Notes under the pieces: generated by a model
What the model was told of the DNA's origin: nothing
The model's input: only the letters and a program-made list of their open reading frames with translations
Databases searched by the model: none
Assembly: GCA_031272365.1 (NCBI GenBank)
Contig: JAISTX010000058.1
Location: forward strand, 1-64,000
Direction: 5' to 3'
Origin: Eubacteriales Family XIII. Incertae Sedis bacterium
GTDB lineage: Bacteria; Bacillota; Clostridia; Peptostreptococcales; Anaerovoracaceae
Length of the DNA: 64,000 nt
Shown: positions 60,109-64,000 of the stretch, piece by piece
How positions within the stretch are numbered: the stretch's first letter is position 1
Layout of the letters: each line of letters opens with the position of its first letter
Position numbers and translations under genes: made by a program

Positions 60109-61236
60109 TCAACCCAGGTTCAGCGGGTAGCTTCCGTATTCCCGCGCCACTTCCACCATATACGCGTAGCTCTCGGGCGCCACGTCGCTCGAGACCGAAT
60201 GGTCGCTCTGGACGATGTAACCGCCGCCATTGGCCGCCTGCAGCTTGTAGAGCACCTCGCGCTTGATGCGCTCCCTGTCGCCGCTCTCCAGCTCGCGCAC
60301 GTCGATGTTGCCGCAGAAGCACAGCCGGCCGCCGTAGTCCTTCTGCAGCTCGACCGCGTCGAGGTGGGCCTTCACTTCGACGGGGTTGTACCCCTGCAGC
60401 CCGATCTCGATGAGGTCGTTGTAGATCGGCGTCGCGTTCCCGCAGCCGTGGTAGATCGTCAAAAGGCCGTTCTTGCGGCAGATGTCGATGAGGCGCGCCG
60501 TGATGGGCTTGAACACCTCGCGCCAGATCTCCGGCGAGAACAGCATCCCGTTCACATAGGCCACGTCGCCCCAGATGTACATGCCGGAGAGCTTGCCGGC
60601 CGCCGCCTTGATCTGGGCCTCCGCGAGGCCCGCGACGAAGTCGCCGATGCGCGCCACGAAGGCGTCAAACTTCTCCTTCTCCAGCAGCATCCAGTACAGC
60701 GCGTTCTCCGAGCCGATGCAGCGCCACACGTATTCATAGCCCTCGCAGACGGAGCCGAAGACGGGGATGTCGTCCGCGTACGCGTTCACGCGGTCGATCC
60801 AGGACGGCAGGCCCCGGTTGATCGCGTCGCCGATCCCGTTGAGCTGGTCGTCGCCGCCCTCGAAGAAGCGGCGCGGGTCATCCGGCGGGTCGAAGCCGAA
60901 GCTTTCCATCTCGTCGGGCTCCTGGATGGAGAACGACTCGTAGTGCGGCATCGGCAGGTCGCGCTTCCGGAGGATCGTCGCCCCGAAGCCCGTCCGCAGC
61001 CGCACGTCCTCGCCCTCCTGCGAAAGCACCTCGAAGGGCTGGATGCGCGGGTCCATGTTCGGGTTGATGACGATGTAGTCCAGGTCGAATTTGCGGTAGA
61101 CGTCGACGTCGTCGCCCCACGCCTCCCGGGCGCGCTTCATGAAGCCCGACCAGAAGAAATCGGTGACGGGGACGCGGTCCCCTTCCCTGTTGTTCAGCGC
61201 GGCATCAATGCGCGCCAGTTTTTCCTGCTTGCTCAT
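60109..61236 (-). CDS. Uroporphyrinogen-decarboxylase-family protein, inside the deoxysugar operon
   Basis: A 375-residue TIM-barrel protein of the UROD/MtaA superfamily. A possible metal site is IYHGCGN (His-x-Cys) plus CFCGNIDV; the family motif [18 protein letters not shown] is near the C terminus. It lacks the N-terminal signatures of genuine HemE, so haem synthesis is unlikely; it may be a methyltransferase-like or lyase-like enzyme. ATG after GGAGGAATATGCCGT; overlaps its upstream relative by 4 bp. Role in sugar breakdown unknown. Confidence 0.78.
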   Translation of the reverse strand: MSKQEKLARIDAALNNREGDRVPVTDFFWSGFMKRAREAWGDDVDVYRKFDLDYIVINPNMDPRIQPFEVLSQEGEDVRLRTGFGATILRKRDLPMPHYESFSIQEPDEMESFGFDPPDDPRRFFEGGDDQLNGIGDAINRGLPSWIDRVNAYADDIPVFGSVCEGYEYVWRCIGSENALYWMLLEKEKFDAFVARIGDFVAGLAEAQIKAAAGKLSGMYIWGDVAYVNGMLFSPEIWREVFKPITARLIDICRKNGLLTIYHGCGNATPIYNDLIEIGLQGYNPVEVKAHLDAVELQKDYGGRLCFCGNIDVRELESGDRERIKREVLYKLQAANGGGYIVQSDHSVSSDVAPESYAYMVEVAREYGSYPLNLG

Positions 61237-62534
61237 ACGGCATATTCCTCCACTACTCTCATAGCCATAGCAGCCCAATCCCACAATCTTTTCGGGTCGT
61301 GCGTCACAGTCGATATATCCTTCATGATCAATTCCACGTGGCAGCCCCGTGCGCAGTCGAGGAACGCGCGCAGCTGCCGCTCCGCCTCCTCCAGGTGGAA
61401 GGCGTCGCCCACGAACACCGACGGGCTCGGCTTGCGGCTCATCACGTAGTCCGTGCCGATCCCGTCCACGGCCCTTTGGATGTCGCACCACGGCGACACG
61501 GAGATCTTGCGCAGGTTCGGGATGCGCCGCAGCACATCGATCTTCCCGTCCAGCGCCTCGCAGCAGCCGTAGTACGTCAGCCCGAAGCGCGCCAGCCAGC
61601 GCATGTCGTGCTCGATCGCAAACTCCCAGTGCATCTCGGGCGAGACGCTCGTGAAGATCTGCGCGTTCGAGCACCCCCACATATCGATCGGGCGGACATG
61701 GTTTTCATCGAAGCCGGCACCGGGCAGGTCCGAGACGTAGCCGTAGCCGCCGGAGCCGATCCGGGTATTGTTATTGTCCAAAGAGAGCAGGTTCAAAGAC
61801 TCGATCTGGTCGAGCTCGCTGCTCCAGGCGTCCACCATGCGCTCGTAGGCGCGGTGCACCATCTCCGGCCGGTCGACGAGGTCCACCATCGCCTCGGCGA
61901 CGCCCCACCACCGGATGAGGTAGTCCCACGGCGTGAACCAGATGTGCGTCTGGCCGACGAGCCGGACTTCGCCGATGTCGGCGTACAGGCCTTCCATCGC
62001 CTCGAGCGCGTAGGCGGTGGCCTGCTCGTAGTACGTGACCTTCGGGATCTGTATCTTCTCGATGTCCTCCGGGTCTTTGATCTGTATCTCAAAATGCCTG
62101 GAATAGATGTCGCTGTCCGCGTCCGTGTGGCGCGTGTCCACCTTCTCGAGGATGCCGAAGTCCGTGCTGTGGAAGACCTTCGGGCAGGCGAGGAAGGGGT
62201 CGACGATCATGTCGCAGGGCATGTGTTTCGCTTGGTAAATGGTTTTGCGGAGGCGGTCCTCCAGATCCCGGGCCCAAGGGTGGCCGCAGACGAGCACAAG
62301 CTCGTCTGCGACGTTCATTTCGTGCCAGGGGATCTCGTTGATCCAGACCATCGGGCGCTGGGCCTTCCGGTCGTTCAGCGCTTTCCACAGCGCCGCCTTG
62401 TCCGATGCCGCGTCCCTCCTGCCGATCTCGACGGCCTCCGCGCCGAGGCGGCGGAGCACGTCCTTCTCCTTTTCGGAGAGGATGATCTCCCCCATGGCGG
62501 GGACCGGCGTGATATGGCTCGGGTCATGCAGCAT
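61233..62534 (-). CDS. Second UROD-like TIM-barrel protein in the deoxysugar operon
   Basis: A 433-residue protein with a distant UROD-like barrel. It keeps the late motif HVELIMKDISTVTHDPKRLW seen in uncharacterised UROD-like proteins and contains LTYYGCCEALDGKID. Sequence is clearly different from the adjacent UROD-like protein, so this is not a recent duplication. The ATG has AGAGGTG upstream. The two proteins are translationally coupled and may act together; no reaction can be assigned. Confidence 0.7.
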   Translation of the reverse strand: MLHDPSHITPVPAMGEIILSEKEKDVLRRLGAEAVEIGRRDAASDKAALWKALNDRKAQRPMVWINEIPWHEMNVADELVLVCGHPWARDLEDRLRKTIYQAKHMPCDMIVDPFLACPKVFHSTDFGILEKVDTRHTDADSDIYSRHFEIQIKDPEDIEKIQIPKVTYYEQATAYALEAMEGLYADIGEVRLVGQTHIWFTPWDYLIRWWGVAEAMVDLVDRPEMVHRAYERMVDAWSSELDQIESLNLLSLDNNNTRIGSGGYGYVSDLPGAGFDENHVRPIDMWGCSNAQIFTSVSPEMHWEFAIEHDMRWLARFGLTYYGCCEALDGKIDVLRRIPNLRKISVSPWCDIQRAVDGIGTDYVMSRKPSPSVFVGDAFHLEEAERQLRAFLDCARGCHVELIMKDISTVTHDPKRLWDWAAMAMRVVEEYAV

Positions 62535-62563
62535 CGTTTTGCACCTCTTTGACAGATATCAGT

Positions 62564-63808
62564 TTACCACTGCGCCGGCTCGTACTCCGCCACGTTGTCC
62601 GCCGTGATGACGGCCTGCGGCAGGTAGTAGCAGGGCTCGAGGTCCACGCCGTTGAAGTAGTCCGCCGCCGCGAGCACCGCGATCGCGCCGTCCGCCTCCG
62701 CGGACTGGTACGTGATGGCCGTGATGCCGCCGCTCTTCACGAGGTCCATGCCGACCTTCGAGTTGCCCGCCGCGATGACCTTGATGTCGTCACGGCCCGC
62801 TTCCTGGATGGCCTGCGCGCAGCCTTCGCCCTGCGCGGAGTCGTCGGAGAGGACGATGCAGGTGAGCTCGTCGCCAAACTTCGTGATCCAGTCAGCCACG
62901 ACCTGCTTGGCCTTCGGGGCCTCGAAGCCCGGGGACTGGTGGTCGAGGTAGACCATGTCGGGGTAGTTCTCGGCGTAGTAGGCGCGGACGTTGGAGTAGC
63001 GCGCGAAATACGGCGAGCCGCCCGGCAGGTGCGTCATATACGCGACGCCGCCCTTGCCGCCGACTTCCTCGGCGAGGTATTCGGCGAGCATCTTGAACTG
63101 GCCGAAGTCATCCGGCGCCGTCAGGCAGAGCACGTATTTCATGGCCGCGTCGGACGGGACCATGTTGAAGGCGATCGCCGGGATGCCGGCGTCGTAGATC
63201 TTCTTGAACTGCTGCTCGGACGCCTGCGCGTCGAGCGGGCTCAGCATGATGAGGTCCGGCTGCGCCGCGATGGCCTGGTCGATCAACTGGTTCTGCTGGT
63301 TGAGGTCGCCGTTCGGGTTGTGCAGCTCGAGCGTGATCTGGAGCGAATCCGCCGCCGTCTGGGCGCCGTGGAACACAGCCGTCCAGTACGGGTGCTCGGA
63401 CTGGCCGATGACCCAGATCGTCTTGCCGATGCAGCCGTCCGCCGGGGACGGGATCGGATCCGCTTTCTCCGTCAGGCGCCCCGCATACTCGATGTCCCAA
63501 TATTTGAGGCCGTCCGTCTCCGGGAGCGCGTCCGGGTCGTCCGGGCGATCCGGCACGGGCCGTGCATCCCCATAGATGAGCAGCGGCTGCCCGTCGCTGC
63601 CCGTGACGCCCGATGCCGCATCCCGGAGCGCGAGGCTCTGCTCGAGGTTCGAGCCGCCGCCCGCGCTGCCGCCGGTGTCCGCCGGCGCCGCGCTGCTGCC
63701 GGTGTCCGCCGGCGCCGCAGAGGAGCCCCCATTGCCTGTGCACCCTGATGCCAGCACCATGGTCGCCGCCAGGACGACCGCCAGCACCAATAACAATCTT
63801 TTCTTCAT
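62564..63808 (-). CDS. Sugar ABC transporter substrate-binding lipoprotein
   Basis: A 414-residue secreted lipoprotein. Signal peptide MKKRLLLVLAVVLAATMVLA ends in lipobox ASGC (Cys23), followed by a Gly/Ser/Ala linker. The body is a periplasmic-binding protein type I (family Peripla_BP_4): GKTIWVIGQSEHPYWTAVFH, LIMLSPLDAQASEQQFKKIY, GGSPYFARYSNVRAYYAEN. It should deliver a monosaccharide such as rhamnose, fucose or xylose to the membrane permease whose gene lies just upstream. ATG after AAAGGAGG. Confidence 0.9.
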   Translation of the reverse strand: MKKRLLLVLAVVLAATMVLASGCTGNGGSSAAPADTGSSAAPADTGGSAGGGSNLEQSLALRDAASGVTGSDGQPLLIYGDARPVPDRPDDPDALPETDGLKYWDIEYAGRLTEKADPIPSPADGCIGKTIWVIGQSEHPYWTAVFHGAQTAADSLQITLELHNPNGDLNQQNQLIDQAIAAQPDLIMLSPLDAQASEQQFKKIYDAGIPAIAFNMVPSDAAMKYVLCLTAPDDFGQFKMLAEYLAEEVGGKGGVAYMTHLPGGSPYFARYSNVRAYYAENYPDMVYLDHQSPGFEAPKAKQVVADWITKFGDELTCIVLSDDSAQGEGCAQAIQEAGRDDIKVIAAGNSKVGMDLVKSGGITAITYQSAEADGAIAVLAAADYFNGVDLEPCYYLPQAVITADNVAEYEPAQW

Positions 63809-63857
63809 TCTACAAACCTCCTTTACACTTCGCTTCTGTTGAACAAAGAATCCCAAA

Positions 63858-63873
63858 AAGCGGAAATCCGCTT
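63858..63873 (-). terminator. Weak attenuating hairpin between permease and binding-protein genes
   Basis: AAGCGGA and TCCGCTT pair around two bases, followed on the minus strand by TTTTTGGG. It lies just after the permease stop and may raise or lower downstream expression. Confidence 0.5.
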
Positions 63874-63879
63874 CCAGAA

Positions 63880-64000
63880 TCAAGCCTTGAGGACGCGTTT
63901 CATCTCCTCCGCCTCCGGCAGCAGCGCCGGGCGCTCGCCCCTGCGCAGGTCCTGCCGGTACAGCGAATAGGACTCGTAGAGCACGACCGCGCCGAGCACG
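63880..64000 (-). CDS. Probable ABC sugar-transporter permease, C-terminal fragment
   Basis: Only the last 39 residues lie in the window: VLGAVVLYESYSLYRQDLRR, then GERPALLPEAEEMKR and VLKA before TGA. The end of a hydrophobic helix followed by a charged cytoplasmic tail fits the C terminus of a sugar ABC permease, and the next gene is its likely binding protein. Identity rests on context. Codon phase matches the window edge. Confidence 0.55.
   Translation of the reverse strand, partial: VLGAVVLYESYSLYRQDLRRGERPALLPEAEEMKRVLKA

Noticed and set aside
60109-61236. Haem biosynthesis uroporphyrinogen decarboxylase (hemE)
   Set aside because: The N-terminal HemE signature is absent and the gene is coupled to sugar genes.

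Overview
The window looks like one contig of a high-GC anaerobic Bacillota, most likely a gut-type Clostridia. This rests on Shine-Dalgarno-rich leaders (AAGGAGG type), a DUF5685 protein, a Cys-tailed J-domain protein, a stand-alone S1-domain protein, Etf/acyl-CoA dehydrogenase and molybdenum aldehyde oxidoreductase genes, and many sugar operons. No rRNA, tRNA, CRISPR array or complete mobile element was found. The first ~63 bases are a degraded Illumina P5 adapter, so the left edge is a true contig end, lying inside a 120-bp tandem repeat of a TPR gene.

Layout. 0.06-0.9 kb: truncated TPR gene. 0.9-1.36 kb: non-coding, rich in inverted repeats. 1.4-13.3 kb: polyol/ketose locus (sorE-like, mtlD, PfkB kinase, fused E1, E3, E2, sorbitol-6-P dehydrogenase-like SDR) read leftward, plus an MFS transporter and a divergent DeoR regulator; all three promoters carry one GCGCAAA...TTATTG...CAA operator-like motif. 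13.3-22.1 kb: AraC regulator with a duplicated fragment, class III aminotransferase, amidohydrolase, sodium symporter with a small partner, APC permease, two small unknowns. 22.2-30.1 kb: CoA-transferase and two acyl-CoA dehydrogenases, a sigma-54 activator, and etfBA; both structural operons have near-consensus -24/-12 promoters. 30.1-36.5 kb: redox island (fused FeS/flavin/CCG oxidoreductase, Mop-type aldehyde oxidoreductase, flavodoxin-ferredoxin). 36.6-39.5 kb: xylAB. 39.5-43.0 kb: DUF5685, S1 protein, J-domain protein. 43.1-48.6 kb: a second E2-E3-E1 set. 48.7-53.2 kb: metallo-beta-lactamase-fold protein and a rightward operon of aldolase-like protein, two zinc dehydrogenases and an epimerase. 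53.2-64.0 kb: leftward deoxysugar operon (ABC transporter, two UROD-like proteins, fucI, rhaM, lacI-type regulator, rhaB, PHP protein, class II aldolase).

Most notable result: two paralogous 2-oxoacid-dehydrogenase-like gene sets share the unusual order E2-E3-E1 and a fused E1. In the sugar-linked set, E1 and E3 keep their catalytic motifs but the E2 lipoyl domain has Thr where the lipoyl-lysine belongs. In the second set all three proteins are full-length and in frame, yet each lacks key residues: E1 has GDA for GDG and LSQ for HSQ, E3 has Cys-x4-Leu for Cys-x4-Cys, and E2 has no lipoyl domain, DRRAMDE for DHRxxDG, and a long Lys-Ala-Glu-Glu-Ala-Arg repeat helix. Open frames with such losses suggest a re-purposed or scaffolding complex rather than simple decay.

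Other points of interest are the two sigma-54 promoters around their probable activator, candidate leaderless promoters (DUF5685, DeoR), an aldolase-like protein with an altered metal site, and an oxidoreductase fusion next to the Mo enzyme.
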